Below, in pieces: positions 18,964 through 26,960 of a stretch of DNA of 64,000 nt; position 1 is the stretch's first letter; every line of letters starts with the position of its first letter. Made by a program: the position numbers and the translations under genes. Source of the DNA: Loigolactobacillus rennini DSM 20253 (GTDB lineage Bacteria > Bacillota > Bacilli > Lactobacillales > Lactobacillaceae). The stretch covers positions 1-64,000 of the forward strand of contig NZ_AYYI01000015.1 in NCBI RefSeq assembly GCF_001436505.1, given 5' to 3'. Below the pieces are notes generated by a model that saw only the letters and a program-made list of their open reading frames with translations, was not told the origin of the DNA and searched no databases.

Positions 18964-19500
18964 ATGGCAGAAACGCAAAATGTTCTTTTATATTTAGTCC
19001 AAAGTTTAGATGGTTATATTGCTGAACATGATGGCGGTATGACTTGGCTGCAACAACTTAACACCACCGAGGCAGATAACGCCTTCCAAAATTTTTACAA
19101 TCGGGTTGATACCGTGATTATGGGGCGGAAAACCTATACCCGCGCCATACAGCGTGCTGGCAGTTATCCTTATGCAGATAAGCAAAGCTTTGTTTTTTCA
19201 ACTACCATGCATGATGCAAGTGAACGCGCAACAGTAGTTGCAGGCGATGTTGTTGAATTTGTCCGCCAGCTAAAACAGAAAAAAGGCGGCGATATCTGGC
19301 TAGTTGGTGGCCCTGACCTGTTTGCAAAATTACTCAAAGCACATGAAATTGACAAGCTGATTATTTCCATTGCACCAGTTTTACTGGGCGATGGCACACC
19401 ATTACTACGGACAAACTTAAAAGATGTCCCACTAAATCTGATGAAAACTAAAAAAATTGGTCGTTTAGTGGAACTGACTTATGCAGTGGAAGAACAATAA
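18964..19500 (+). CDS. Dihydrofolate reductase family (RibD C-terminal-like) protein
   Basis: A 178-residue protein of the RibD C-terminal/YwjB group. Its pattern is LVQSLDGYIAEHDGGMTWL at the start, VIMGRKTYTRA in the middle, DIWLVGGPDLFAKLL (nucleotide-binding), and LIISIAPVLLGDGTPLL near the C-terminus. These enzymes are NADPH-dependent reductases related to riboflavin deaminase/reductase and dihydrofolate reductase; the substrate is unknown. The start at 18964 has GGAGG about 8 nt upstream. It stands alone between its promoter and a terminator. Confidence 0.88.
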   Translation: MAETQNVLLYLVQSLDGYIAEHDGGMTWLQQLNTTEADNAFQNFYNRVDTVIMGRKTYTRAIQRAGSYPYADKQSFVFSTTMHDASERATVVAGDVVEFVRQLKQKKGGDIWLVGGPDLFAKLLKAHEIDKLIISIAPVLLGDGTPLLRTNLKDVPLNLMKTKKIGRLVELTYAVEEQ

Positions 19501-19510
19501 AAGGGATTAA

Positions 19511-19555
19511 AACAAGCCGGATGATTTCAAAATCATTCGGCTTGTTACTTTTGCC
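19511..19555 (+). terminator. Terminator of the DHFR-family gene
   Basis: AACAAGCCG at 19511 pairs with CGGCTTGTT ending at 19546, with a further ATGATTT/AATCAT inner stem. It is followed by ACTTTTGC. It starts 10 bp after the stop codon. Confidence 0.85.
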
Positions 19556-20190
19556 TACCATCGCCCATTTAAACGTGCTGGAGCTGGCAGCTGCTTCCGC
19601 TTAGCGACGTTTAAGGGGACAATCCGCTTACGCGAATCATCCCCTTAAACTAGGCTAATGCTCAACAGTTCAGTGCATCTTTGTTTTTGCTTAGTACCGC
19701 CTGGTTAAACGTGCCCGGAAAGGCAGCTTCTTCCGTCTGCCATGTTTCAACTCGGCGGTTTACGCCGTAGTTGAATGGTCAACGTCTGACGCATCAGAGA
19801 TTTTCGGAACGAAAATCTTCCCTAATTGCAAAATAGTAGCTACAGCAGCCAAAACATTTGCTCCGCAAATAACTTGTCTGCTTAGGCTAGTACTTAGAAG
19901 CTCAGTGCATTTTTGCTATTAACTACCATCGCCTGGCTAAACGTGCTGAAACTGGCAACTGTTTCCGCTTAGCGACGTTTAACGGGACAATCCGCTTACG
20001 CGAATCATCCCCTTAAACTAGGCTAATGCTCAACAGTTCAGTGCATCTTTGTTTTTGCTTTGCACCGCCCGGTTAAACGTGCCCGGAAAGGCAGCTTCTT
20101 CCGTTTAGCTACAGCAGCCAAAACATTTGCTCCGCAAATAACTTGTCTGCTTAGGCTAATACTCAGAAGCTAACCGCCTTTCCGGGCACT
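19555..20190. repeat. Duplicated palindromic intergenic repeat cluster
   Basis: A noncoding block of about 640 bp between two convergent genes. Unit A (182 bp) occurs at 19555-19736 and again at 19923-20104, almost identical. Unit B (66 bp) occurs at 19837-19902 and 20106-20171. Within them are many short palindromes: AAACGTGCT...AGCGACGTTT modules, a GGGGA...TCCCC hairpin around CCGCTTACGCG, GGCGGTTTACGCC, GATTTTCGGAACGAAAATC and ATTTGCTCCGCAAAT. The block ends with an inverted copy of GTGCCCGGAAAGGC at 20175-20188. No open reading frame of interest is present. It looks like a cluster of dispersed palindromic repeats or structured RNA elements. Confidence 0.85.
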
Positions 20191-20200
20191 CTTCACTCTT

Positions 20201-21070
20201 TTAATTTTCCGTTTCTCCTGTATTAATAATGGGTTGGGTGCCGCGGTCTGCTATGATTGATACTAATAGGTTGTTGACTACGCGTAATTTGCGTTCGTCG
20301 TCAAAGTTTAATTTATCATTAGCTTCTAGGCGCGATAATGCGTCTTCTGTCATAGTGACAGCACCTTCGACAATAATCTTCCGCGCTGCCAAAATGGCTG
20401 ATGCTTGTTGTCGTTGCAACATGGCACTGGCAATTTCTGTTGCGTAAGCCAAGTGGGTCAAACGGGTTTCAATCACTTCAACGCCTGCAACTTTTAGCCG
20501 TTCTTCTAATTCTGCCGCCAGCTTTTGGGACACCTCAGTGGTGTTTCCTCGCAACGTGATTGCTTTTTCATCGCTAAACGTATCGTAAGCATACCGGCTA
20601 GCAACGTGTCGAATTGCCGCTTCACTTTGAATTTGGACAAATTCTTCATAATGATCCACGTTAAATAGTGCTTTAGCTGTATCTACTACGCGAAAAACAA
20701 TCACCGCTGCAATTTCAACTGGATTACCTTGTTCATCATTCACTTTTAAAATATCGCTGTTAAAATTACGTACCCGTAATGAAATCGGGTATTTATACGT
20801 CAGCGGCAGTGTAATAAACAACCCACTTTCTTTCAATGACCCAATGTATTTACCAAAAAACGTCACTGCTTTGGCCTCATTAGGGGCAACAATAGTCACG
20901 CCACTGGCAAATAAAAGTGCGATCAACACTAAAATGCCGCCACAAATAGTTCCAAAAGCCTGTGCTGCTGCAAAACTAGCCAATGTCCACCAACCTGCTA
21001 AAATTAGCCAAACTAGTAAAATAATTAACCCAATGTAGCCATTAATGTACCATGCTTTCTTTTCAGTCAT
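20201..21070 (-). CDS. SPFH/band 7 domain membrane protein
   Basis: A 289-residue stomatin/prohibitin-like protein. Two N-terminal hydrophobic segments (about residues 10-28 and 34-56) are followed by the SPFH domain: VTIVAPNEAKAVTFFGKYIG, then FNSDILKVNDEQGNPVEIAA, and VIETRLTHLAYATEIASAML. Such proteins form membrane-microdomain scaffolds. The start at 21070 overlaps the stop of the TIGR01440 gene by 8 bp, so the two genes are coupled. GGAG lies about 10 nt upstream. Confidence 0.88.
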   Translation of the reverse strand: MTEKKAWYINGYIGLIILLVWLILAGWWTLASFAAAQAFGTICGGILVLIALLFASGVTIVAPNEAKAVTFFGKYIGSLKESGLFITLPLTYKYPISLRVRNFNSDILKVNDEQGNPVEIAAVIVFRVVDTAKALFNVDHYEEFVQIQSEAAIRHVASRYAYDTFSDEKAITLRGNTTEVSQKLAAELEERLKVAGVEVIETRLTHLAYATEIASAMLQRQQASAILAARKIIVEGAVTMTEDALSRLEANDKLNFDDERKLRVVNNLLVSIIADRGTQPIINTGETEN

Positions 21071-21623
21071 CCTGATCTCTCCATTCATATTGTGCCCGCT
21101 GGCCACCGATTAATTTTGGCCGGCTGCGTAAATAAATTGTGTGAGCGGCACCAATGACATCAATTTTTGTCCGCACTGGTACTTGGACAAATTTAACATG
21201 CATGCCAATGGCAGTATCACCAATATCCATGCCAGCTTGTGCAGTGATGTGTTCAATTTCAACTGGATCCATGAATTGTTCAAATGCCGCGACTTGGGCA
21301 GCTCCGCCAGCATGCAAAGCTGGGACAACTTTGACAACTTCCCAACCATGTGCCTGCGCAACTTGGCGTTCTACCGCTAATGCACGGTTAATGTGTTCAC
21401 AGCCTTGGACGGCTAAGTGGATTTTCTGCGGTGTCAGTAATTCGCACAATGTTTTCACCACCGTCCGGCCAATCGCTAGACTGGAATCCTTGCCAATCTG
21501 CTGGCCGTGGATCTCACTTGTACTACAACCTAAAACAAAAACATCACCAGGCTGTAAAGCATCTTGTGCTAACAGTTCAGAAGCTCCCTGTCGCGTTTGC
21601 GCGGCAATTTTTTCGATATCCAT
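21063..21623 (-). CDS. TIGR01440 family protein (YwlG-like)
   Basis: A 186-residue protein of the TIGR01440/DUF436 family, conserved in Firmicutes and of unknown function. Recognisable segments are FVLGCSTSEIHGQQIGKDSS, LAVQGCEHINRALAVER, VPALHAGGAAQVAAFE, and GDTAIGMHVKFVQVPVR. The conserved cysteines and histidines suggest an enzyme or metal site. GGGAGGG precedes two adjacent ATG codons; the second (21623) has the better spacing. It is coupled to the downstream SPFH gene. Confidence 0.9.
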   Translation of the reverse strand: MDIEKIAAQTRQGASELLAQDALQPGDVFVLGCSTSEIHGQQIGKDSSLAIGRTVVKTLCELLTPQKIHLAVQGCEHINRALAVERQVAQAHGWEVVKVVPALHAGGAAQVAAFEQFMDPVEIEHITAQAGMDIGDTAIGMHVKFVQVPVRTKIDVIGAAHTIYLRSRPKLIGGQRAQYEWRDQDD

Positions 21624-21718
21624 CATTTACCCTCCCATCATCAGTATACCTATTGTTATTTAAAATTGTTTACTCATTCACATTATGCACGCTGCCAAGC
21701 GCTGGGTCAACAGATGAC

Positions 21719-21746
21719 TAGACAACTTAGCAAAACGCGGTATAAT
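21719..21746 (+). promoter_or_regulatory. Promoter of the 40-residue basic protein gene
   Basis: TAGACA (21719-21724) and a perfect TATAAT (21741-21746), 16 bp apart, lie 27 bp before the small gene's start codon. Confidence 0.65.
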
Positions 21747-21773
21747 GGATAGCGCATTTAAGAAGGTGATAAA

Positions 21774-21896
21774 ATGAAATATACAAAACGACACCGGGAA
21801 AATACTAAACAGCGAGAGCAGACCTGGTTAAAATTTAAAAAACAAGTGAACCAACTCAGCGCGCACAAACGTGGTGTCCGCCGAAATGGACATTAA
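21774..21896 (+). CDS. Small basic protein, 40 residues
   Basis: A 40-residue open frame that I do not recognise. It begins MKYTKRHRENTKQ and ends KRGVRRNGH; about a third of the residues are K or R and there is no hydrophobic segment. Support for it being real comes from the context: a TATAAT promoter 27 bp upstream, AAGAAGGTG 5-6 nt before the ATG, and a strong terminator starting at the stop codon. It is a complete monocistronic unit. Its composition suggests nucleic acid or ribosome binding, which is inference. Confidence 0.65.
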   Translation: MKYTKRHRENTKQREQTWLKFKKQVNQLSAHKRGVRRNGH

Positions 21897-21932
21897 AAGC
21901 TGTGGTCAAACAAAGTTTGCCACAGCTTTTTT
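21896..21932 (+). terminator. Terminator of the small basic protein gene
   Basis: AAAGCTGTGG pairs with CCACAGCTTT, with an inner CAAAC/GTTTG stem, followed by TTTTTT. It begins at the stop codon of the 40-residue frame. Confidence 0.9.
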
Positions 21933-21943
21933 GTTACCTAATT

Positions 21944-22756
21944 TTATTCTCCAACCAACAAATCTTCTAGTGTTGCCAAAACACCATCATGTTCAGCGTC
22001 TAATTCTGTAATGCGCTGTGCTGCTTTCTGTACTTCAGCAGCTGCATTTTGCATGGCATAACTGCGACCAGCTGATTTTAGCATCGCAATATCATTGGTC
22101 CCATCGCCAAACGCCACAGTCTCAGCGGGAGTAATTTGCCAATATTGCTGCAAAAACTTTACTGCCGCTGCTTTGCCCACATCAGCACGAACCAAATCAA
22201 TCACACCATAACCACTATCATGTGCCACTAATTGGCCAGCAAAATATTGATTTAACGCAGCAACATGTTGTTGCGGCTGCCCACTTGTATAAGCTAGGCT
22301 AATTTTTTTAATTGGCGTCGTTACTTTTTGCAAGTCGACAGCCTGTAAATTAGCATAAAATTGACGAGCTTGCTGCAGCAGAGCTTCTGGGACACCACGG
22401 CTAGTATAAGATTTTGTACTACCAGTTAAAATAATATAAGCCTGTTGTAATAATGGTGGTTGAGCTTGATAAAGCTGCAAAAAGTCAGCTAGCTGTTTAG
22501 CTGATAATGCACCATCAAAAATTTGTTTTTGCCGCCAATAAATCGACGCACCATTTTCAGCCACATAAATGAGATTATTAGCAGATACCGGTGCCATCAC
22601 GTCACGTAAATGCCGGTATTGGTTGCCACTGCACACAGCAAAATAAGCATGGTGCTGCGCTAGCCGCTGCAATAACTGATTTAGCCGGGAATGATCAAAT
22701 TTTTGTGCGGCATTAAGTAATGTGCCGTTCATATCGGTCACCACTAACTTAATCAT
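21944..22756 (-). CDS. Cof-type HAD family hydrolase
   Basis: A 270-residue HAD phosphatase of the Cof/YidA group. Motif I is VVTDMNGTLL (catalytic aspartates would be in DxD; here D-M-N, so the second acidic residue is asparagine, as seen in some Cof proteins), motif II is ILTGSTKS-like, and motif IV is VAFGDGTNDIAMLKSAG. The large C2-type cap is between. The start at 22756 uses GAGGGGG; the frame is open for 20 further codons upstream without a ribosome site. Substrates of this group are sugar phosphates or flavin phosphates; none can be assigned here. Confidence 0.88.
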   Translation of the reverse strand: MIKLVVTDMNGTLLNAAQKFDHSRLNQLLQRLAQHHAYFAVCSGNQYRHLRDVMAPVSANNLIYVAENGASIYWRQKQIFDGALSAKQLADFLQLYQAQPPLLQQAYIILTGSTKSYTSRGVPEALLQQARQFYANLQAVDLQKVTTPIKKISLAYTSGQPQQHVAALNQYFAGQLVAHDSGYGVIDLVRADVGKAAAVKFLQQYWQITPAETVAFGDGTNDIAMLKSAGRSYAMQNAAAEVQKAAQRITELDAEHDGVLATLEDLLVGE

Positions 22757-22857
22757 CTTGCACCCCCTCACGTTCGTTAAATTTATTTTACCGCACAGCC
22801 GCACAAGGTAAAACATAACAAAAAGATTTAAGTTAACACGGTCACTGTTTAACTGGC

Positions 22858-23226
22858 TTATTTAATCTTTAAAGGCCGCAATTGCTTTTCAATTTCCGAC
22901 CGTTCCACACCTGCCTGTAGTAAGGCTGCCGCAGTATAAGCCCCTTCAATTAACGCCACGTCATACAGGTAAATTGGTTTATTACTAAATTCTTGAGCCA
23001 TTTCTAAATTCATCTTGGCACTACCCAAATCATAAAACGCCAATAATTCGTCTGCTTTATTTGCTGCAACAGCTTGCTGGATTTTATCAACACTGGTGCC
23101 AACGCCGCCATCATCAGTACCACCAGCTACGGTTACGGGGACTTGGGCAGCTGTTTGACTAATCAATTTTTGCACACCTACCGTAATGTCAGCTACATGC
23201 GAGACAATTAAAATTCCTAGGCTCAT
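22858..23226 (-). CDS. dhaM: PTS-dependent dihydroxyacetone kinase, phosphotransfer subunit DhaM
   Basis: A 122-residue EIIA-mannose-like subunit. The phosphorylated histidine is in GILIVSHVADI (His 9 or 10), and GGTDDGGVGTSVDKI is the typical second segment. It takes phosphate from HPr and rephosphorylates the ADP bound to DhaL. This is the short, single-domain Gram-positive form, unlike the fused EIIA-HPr-EI form of enteric bacteria. Its start overlaps the dhaL stop by 4 bp. Last gene of dhaK-dhaL-dhaM. Confidence 0.93.
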   Translation of the reverse strand: MSLGILIVSHVADITVGVQKLISQTAAQVPVTVAGGTDDGGVGTSVDKIQQAVAANKADELLAFYDLGSAKMNLEMAQEFSNKPIYLYDVALIEGAYTAAALLQAGVERSEIEKQLRPLKIK

Positions 23227-23810
23227 TTGTCCACCCCAGTCTTTAATAGTTCTGTGAAGAGGTAACCACTAGAAACAGCGCCTGGATCAAGGTGACCAAC
23301 TGATTTTTCACCAACATAAGAGGCGCGTCCCTTAGTGGCTTGCATCTCTTTAGTAGCTTGAACAGCTTGATCAACAACTGCTTGATCTAATTCACCTGCT
23401 TGCGCGGCAGTGACTACTGGCGCCCAGACATCAACCATGGTTTTTTCACCTGTTGTTGCACTGCCCCGTTTTTGAATGCCAGCTAAGCCGGCTGCCAACA
23501 AGTCAGGTAACGCTTGGGTCTTTTGACTGGTTTTAGCCATTTCTAAAAAAGCAGTTCCGTATAACGCACCAGAAGCACCGCCAACTTTACTAACTAGCGC
23601 CATTGCAATTGTTTTTAAAGCTGCGGTTAAATCAGTCGGTTTATTTTTTTCCAAGGCAGCTTCAATTGCCGCCGCACCCCGGGCTAAATTATTACCGTGA
23701 TCGCCATCACCAATTGGGGTATCCAACTGGCTTAAATAAGCCTTTTTAGCTTCAATAACCTGATCAAAACCATGCAACCAGTTTAATGTATTTTCTAAAG
23801 TTAATGCCAT
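23223..23810 (-). CDS. dhaL: Dihydroxyacetone kinase subunit DhaL
   Basis: The ADP-binding subunit (195 residues) that phosphorylates dihydroxyacetone held by DhaK. The metal/nucleotide-binding DTPIGDGDHGNN near residue 30 and the later KVGGASGALYGT and GEKTMVDVW are diagnostic. It starts 27 bp after dhaK and overlaps dhaM by 4 bp. The operon channels dihydroxyacetone, for example from glycerol, into glycolysis as its phosphate. Confidence 0.95.
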   Translation of the reverse strand: MALTLENTLNWLHGFDQVIEAKKAYLSQLDTPIGDGDHGNNLARGAAAIEAALEKNKPTDLTAALKTIAMALVSKVGGASGALYGTAFLEMAKTSQKTQALPDLLAAGLAGIQKRGSATTGEKTMVDVWAPVVTAAQAGELDQAVVDQAVQATKEMQATKGRASYVGEKSVGHLDPGAVSSGYLFTELLKTGVDK

Positions 23811-23837
23811 TTAAATTGTCCTCTCTTTAGTGCATTA

Positions 23838-24842
23838 TTATTTTTGCGTCCAAGCAATAGTGTCCACTGGGTATTGTAAAGCTTGTAACCATTTGGAATC
23901 AGCTAATTTAAATAACGTTAAAGAAACGCCCGCCATATCCAATGACGTTAAATTGTTACCCACTTTAGTAAAATCAATGTTGACTTTATCCGCTGCCAAT
24001 TGATCCATTACATTATGGGTGAACACATATTGTTCCATCAGTGGTGTTGCGCCCATGCCGTTGACTAATAATGCAAAGTGATCACCAGCTTGGTAATGAA
24101 ATTCTGCTTTTAACCGGTTTAGCAATTCACTAGCCAAAGCATTGGCTGGCTGCATTTTTTCTTTACGGTAACCTGGTTCACCGTGAATCCCAACACCGTA
24201 TTCAATTTCATCATCAGCTAAAATAAAGCCAGGCTTACCCACTTCAGGTACGGTCGCACCAGACAGAGCCACCGCAATAGTTTTAATATTAGGTTTTACT
24301 TTCTGCGCTAAAGTTGCAAGTTCATCTAGTGAAGCACCCTGGTCAGCTGCCGCACCGATCACCTTGTGCATGAAAATTGTCCCCGCAACACCGCGGCGTC
24401 CCTGAGTAAAGGTACTGTTTTCAACGGCAATATCATCATCTACTACAATTGATTTAACAGCGATGTCATCCATTTCAGCTAAATCTTTGGCCATGTCAAA
24501 ATTCATCACGTCACCCGAATAATTTTTAATAATCATGAAGACACCTTTGCCGTGATCAGCTGCTTTGATGGCCGCATAAATCTGGTCAGGTGTCGGTGAA
24601 GTGAAAACTTGTCCTGCAACGGCTGCAGATAGCATCCCAGGACCCACAAAGCCGGCATGTGCTGGTTCATGGCCACTGCCACCACCACTGATAACCCCTA
24701 CTTTACCAGCCATCGACGCTTCATCATGCCTAACTAACGCTTCAGTATCAGGCAATTGCTTCAAGTGTTGCGGATAAGCCTGCACTAAACCAGCCACCAT
24801 TTCCGGCACAATATTTTCCGGATCGTTCATAATCTTTTTCAT
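23838..24842 (-). CDS. dhaK: Dihydroxyacetone kinase subunit DhaK
   Basis: The substrate-binding subunit (334 residues), which holds dihydroxyacetone covalently through a histidine. That histidine is in EYGVGIHGEPGYRKE; GVISGGGSGHEPAHAGFVGP near residue 50 and VFMIIKNYSGDVMNF are also typical. The start at 24842 begins the family homology (MKKIMNDPENIV); GGAGGG is about 12 nt upstream, a little far. The frame continues 23 codons upstream over the promoter, so the longer form is rejected. No DhaS/DhaQ regulator is adjacent. Confidence 0.94.
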   Translation of the reverse strand: MKKIMNDPENIVPEMVAGLVQAYPQHLKQLPDTEALVRHDEASMAGKVGVISGGGSGHEPAHAGFVGPGMLSAAVAGQVFTSPTPDQIYAAIKAADHGKGVFMIIKNYSGDVMNFDMAKDLAEMDDIAVKSIVVDDDIAVENSTFTQGRRGVAGTIFMHKVIGAAADQGASLDELATLAQKVKPNIKTIAVALSGATVPEVGKPGFILADDEIEYGVGIHGEPGYRKEKMQPANALASELLNRLKAEFHYQAGDHFALLVNGMGATPLMEQYVFTHNVMDQLAADKVNIDFTKVGNNLTSLDMAGVSLTLFKLADSKWLQALQYPVDTIAWTQK

Positions 24843-24882
24843 AAGCGCTACTTCCCTCCCTAAGCTTTCAACATACAACTTC

Positions 24883-24911
24883 AGTATAACTTTTTCTAAA
24901 ACCAGTGACAA
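24883..24911 (-). promoter_or_regulatory. Promoter of the dhaKLM operon
   Basis: On the minus strand TTGTCA (24906-24911) and TATACT (24883-24888) are 17 bp apart, 41 bp upstream of dhaK. Confidence 0.7.
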
Positions 24912-24945
24912 GCCAAATGCCTACAATCATGGTTACCGAAATGAC

Positions 24946-25005
24946 TTGACAACGATGCCGTTTTTCTATACAGTTAAAGCTAAATAGTATTATATGTCAT
25001 ATAAT
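24946..25005 (+). promoter_or_regulatory. Promoter and palindromic operator of the PadR operon
   Basis: TTGACA (24946-24951) and TACAGT (24969-24974) are 17 bp apart. Just downstream, at the expected transcript start, lies the perfect 17-bp palindrome ATTATATGTCATATAAT (24989-25005). This placement fits autorepression by the PadR protein; the palindrome also contains a TATAAT that could be an alternative -10. Confidence 0.6.
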
Positions 25006-25023
25006 ATAGTGAGGTGTATAAAC

Positions 25024-25365
25024 ATGGGCATCCCGATCAGCTCAGAATTACTGGATGGTTGTGTGTTAGCGCTGTTAGCTGACAAGGATTATTACGGCTA
25101 CCTGATTACGCAACAAATTAAACAGACTATCACCATTTCAGAATCAACGTTGTACCCCGTTTTGCGCAGGCTTAAGAAAAATGGTGCATTAGAAACTTAT
25201 GATCAGCCCTATAAAGGTCGCAACCGCCGCTACTACCGAATTACTCCGGCTGGTACCCAGCGCTTAGCCGAAATCCGTTTAGATTGGGAAAGTTATAAGC
25301 ACCGTGTTGATTGGTTATTAAAAAAGGAGGGAACGGAAAATGACGACGCAAGCTTACTTAGATAA
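25024..25365 (+). CDS. PadR family transcriptional regulator
   Basis: A 113-residue PadR-type winged-helix repressor: LLDGCVLALLADKDYYGYLI, then ISESTLYPVLRRLKKNGAL and the wing segment KGRNRRYYRITPAG. It is of the short (s2-like) class. The start at 25024 has GAGGTG 7 nt upstream. It overlaps the following DUF1700 gene by 26 bp. PadR-DUF1700-DUF4097 is a common arrangement in Firmicutes in which the regulator controls its own operon, often in response to cell-envelope stress. Confidence 0.92.
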   Translation: MGIPISSELLDGCVLALLADKDYYGYLITQQIKQTITISESTLYPVLRRLKKNGALETYDQPYKGRNRRYYRITPAGTQRLAEIRLDWESYKHRVDWLLKKEGTENDDASLLR

Positions 25366-25945
25366 ATTTGCTCATTTATTAAAAGAACTCTCCCCTGATG
25401 AATTAAATGACGTTCTGGAATATTATCAAGAGTACATTTTAGATGCAGGGTTACCAGATTATACTGCCGTCGTACAGCAATTAGGCACACCGCAGCAATT
25501 GGCGCGAAAAACCCTTGCTGATTACTCAATTCAGCGAACACAAGTCTCTAAAGCCAGCCCCAGGCACAATGCACATTTAATCTGGCTCATTTTACTGGCA
25601 TTATTCGCTAGCCCCATTGCGTTACCTTTGGCAGCCGTTGTGTTAGCCTTTTTAGTGGCTGGCATCGCTGTGGTTATCGCCATCATTTTTACGGCAATCA
25701 TGTTGGTTGCGGCATTATTCTTAGCTGGTGGCTTTTTACTAATTGCCGGGATTGCGGTGTTATTCCAATCATTTATCACTGGCATTTTTTACATTGGTAC
25801 TGGCCTAATCGGTTTAGGTGCAGGCGCATTAGGTTTATTGTTCAGCTACTTAATCGTCAAATTGTTACTACAATGGGGCGCCGCACTGATTAAACACATC
25901 TACCGTAAAGTCAGAACACCTAAGCGGAAGGGAGCCAATCACTAA
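25340..25945 (+). CDS. DUF1700 (HAAS domain) membrane protein
   Basis: A 201-residue membrane protein. Residues 1-65 form the helical HAAS signalling domain (YLDKFAHLLKELSPDELNDV, YYQEYILDAG, LGTPQQLARKTLADY). After a linker come four or so hydrophobic segments from about residue 75 to 185 and a basic tail. AAGGAGGG precedes the ATG. Its stop overlaps the DUF4097 start by one base. Such proteins usually act with the PadR regulator and the DUF4097 partner; the exact job is unknown. Confidence 0.88.
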   Translation: MTTQAYLDKFAHLLKELSPDELNDVLEYYQEYILDAGLPDYTAVVQQLGTPQQLARKTLADYSIQRTQVSKASPRHNAHLIWLILLALFASPIALPLAAVVLAFLVAGIAVVIAIIFTAIMLVAALFLAGGFLLIAGIAVLFQSFITGIFYIGTGLIGLGAGALGLLFSYLIVKLLLQWGAALIKHIYRKVRTPKRKGANH

Positions 25946-26802
25946 TGAAAAGAATTGCAAAATGGGCCACCATCATTCTAATTATCGGCTTAATTTTTGC
26001 CGGTTTAAGCGCCGCATTTGGTGGCGTTCGCGCCATTACTTATGATCATGGATTTCACATCATTAAAACGCAAACACAAAGTAAACAATTAGGCCGCATT
26101 GACCAAGTTAAAATCAATAGTGGCGCCGCAGATGTGACAATCACACAAGGTAAGCGCGCGGCAATTAAAGTGCAAGGCGATGTCACTAATGCCGCTAAAA
26201 TTCGTCAAAATGATGGCACATTAACCGTTAACCAAACTAAAGACCTACCACACATCGGTTTTAGTTCAGATGAAACAATACCGCAAATTAAGCTGACTTT
26301 GCCAAAACGACGACTGGCCCAACTAAATTTGTCATTGGATAGTGGCAACTTAAAACTGCAAAACATCACAACCCAACAACTTTATTTAGATCTAAATGGT
26401 AATGGTTTTACCGCTAACCAACTCAAAGTCACTGGCAATGGCCAAATTACCACCGGTGGTGGCGACGTTAAATTGACTAACACGACCTTGACTAAAGTTG
26501 ATAGTTCTAGCAGCTTCGGTAATATCAGCATTAATAATAGCCATTTAAACCAATCTAAACTAAGCAGCGATGACGGTGACATTGAGATTGAAAACAGTCG
26601 TTTAACTGGAATTACAACATTAGCCACTGACAACGGTGATATTGCTTTGACTAATAGTGATAGTACCGGTTATCATTTGCGCAGTAAATCTGGTGATATT
26701 CATTTCCGTGACCGTACGCAGCAATCCTCTTATTTAAAACACCCTACCGCTGCTAATCGAATTAAAGCCACAGCACAAACTGGTGATATTAAAATTGAAT
26801 AA
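25945..26802 (+). CDS. DUF4097 family beta-solenoid protein
   Basis: A 285-residue protein with one N-terminal membrane segment (about residues 8-28, then an exposed domain). The rest is built from short repeats typical of DUF4097/adhesin-like beta-solenoids: LNLSLDSGNLKLQNI, ITTGGGDVKLTN, KLSSDDGDIEIENS, LATDNGDIALTNS, LRSKSGDIHF, TAQTGDIKIE, with recurring (S/D)GDI turns. It is translationally coupled to the DUF1700 gene and ends the operon. A role at the cell envelope is likely from topology; no binding partner can be named. Confidence 0.87.
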   Translation: MKRIAKWATIILIIGLIFAGLSAAFGGVRAITYDHGFHIIKTQTQSKQLGRIDQVKINSGAADVTITQGKRAAIKVQGDVTNAAKIRQNDGTLTVNQTKDLPHIGFSSDETIPQIKLTLPKRRLAQLNLSLDSGNLKLQNITTQQLYLDLNGNGFTANQLKVTGNGQITTGGGDVKLTNTTLTKVDSSSSFGNISINNSHLNQSKLSSDDGDIEIENSRLTGITTLATDNGDIALTNSDSTGYHLRSKSGDIHFRDRTQQSSYLKHPTAANRIKATAQTGDIKIE

Positions 26803-26882
26803 CAAAAAACTGAACCAGCAGCTATCTTGCTGGTGAACGTTTACTACTATCATGATGCACAACTATCAGTTTAGTCATTAAA

Positions 26883-26925
26883 AGGGCTGTCCCATAATCA
26901 AATTATGGAGCAGCCCTATTTTTTG
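26883..26925. terminator. Bidirectional terminator
   Basis: AGGGCTGtcCCATAAT pairs with ATTATGGagCAGCCCT around a short loop, followed by ATTTTTTG on the plus strand. It lies between the convergent DUF4097 and MFS genes. Confidence 0.85.
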
Positions 26926-26960
26926 CTATTTCTCTAAACTTATCGGGTCTTTTTTGATCT

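Noticed and set aside
19555-20190. CRISPR array or tRNA cluster in the repeat block
   Set aside because: Repeats are long (182 and 66 bp), only twofold, and there are no short regular repeats with unique spacers and no cloverleaf.
21154-21663. Long plus-strand open frame (169 codons) opposite the TIGR01440 gene
   Set aside because: It is the antisense of a clearly conserved gene, is rich in unusual cysteine/methionine/serine, and has no ribosome site.
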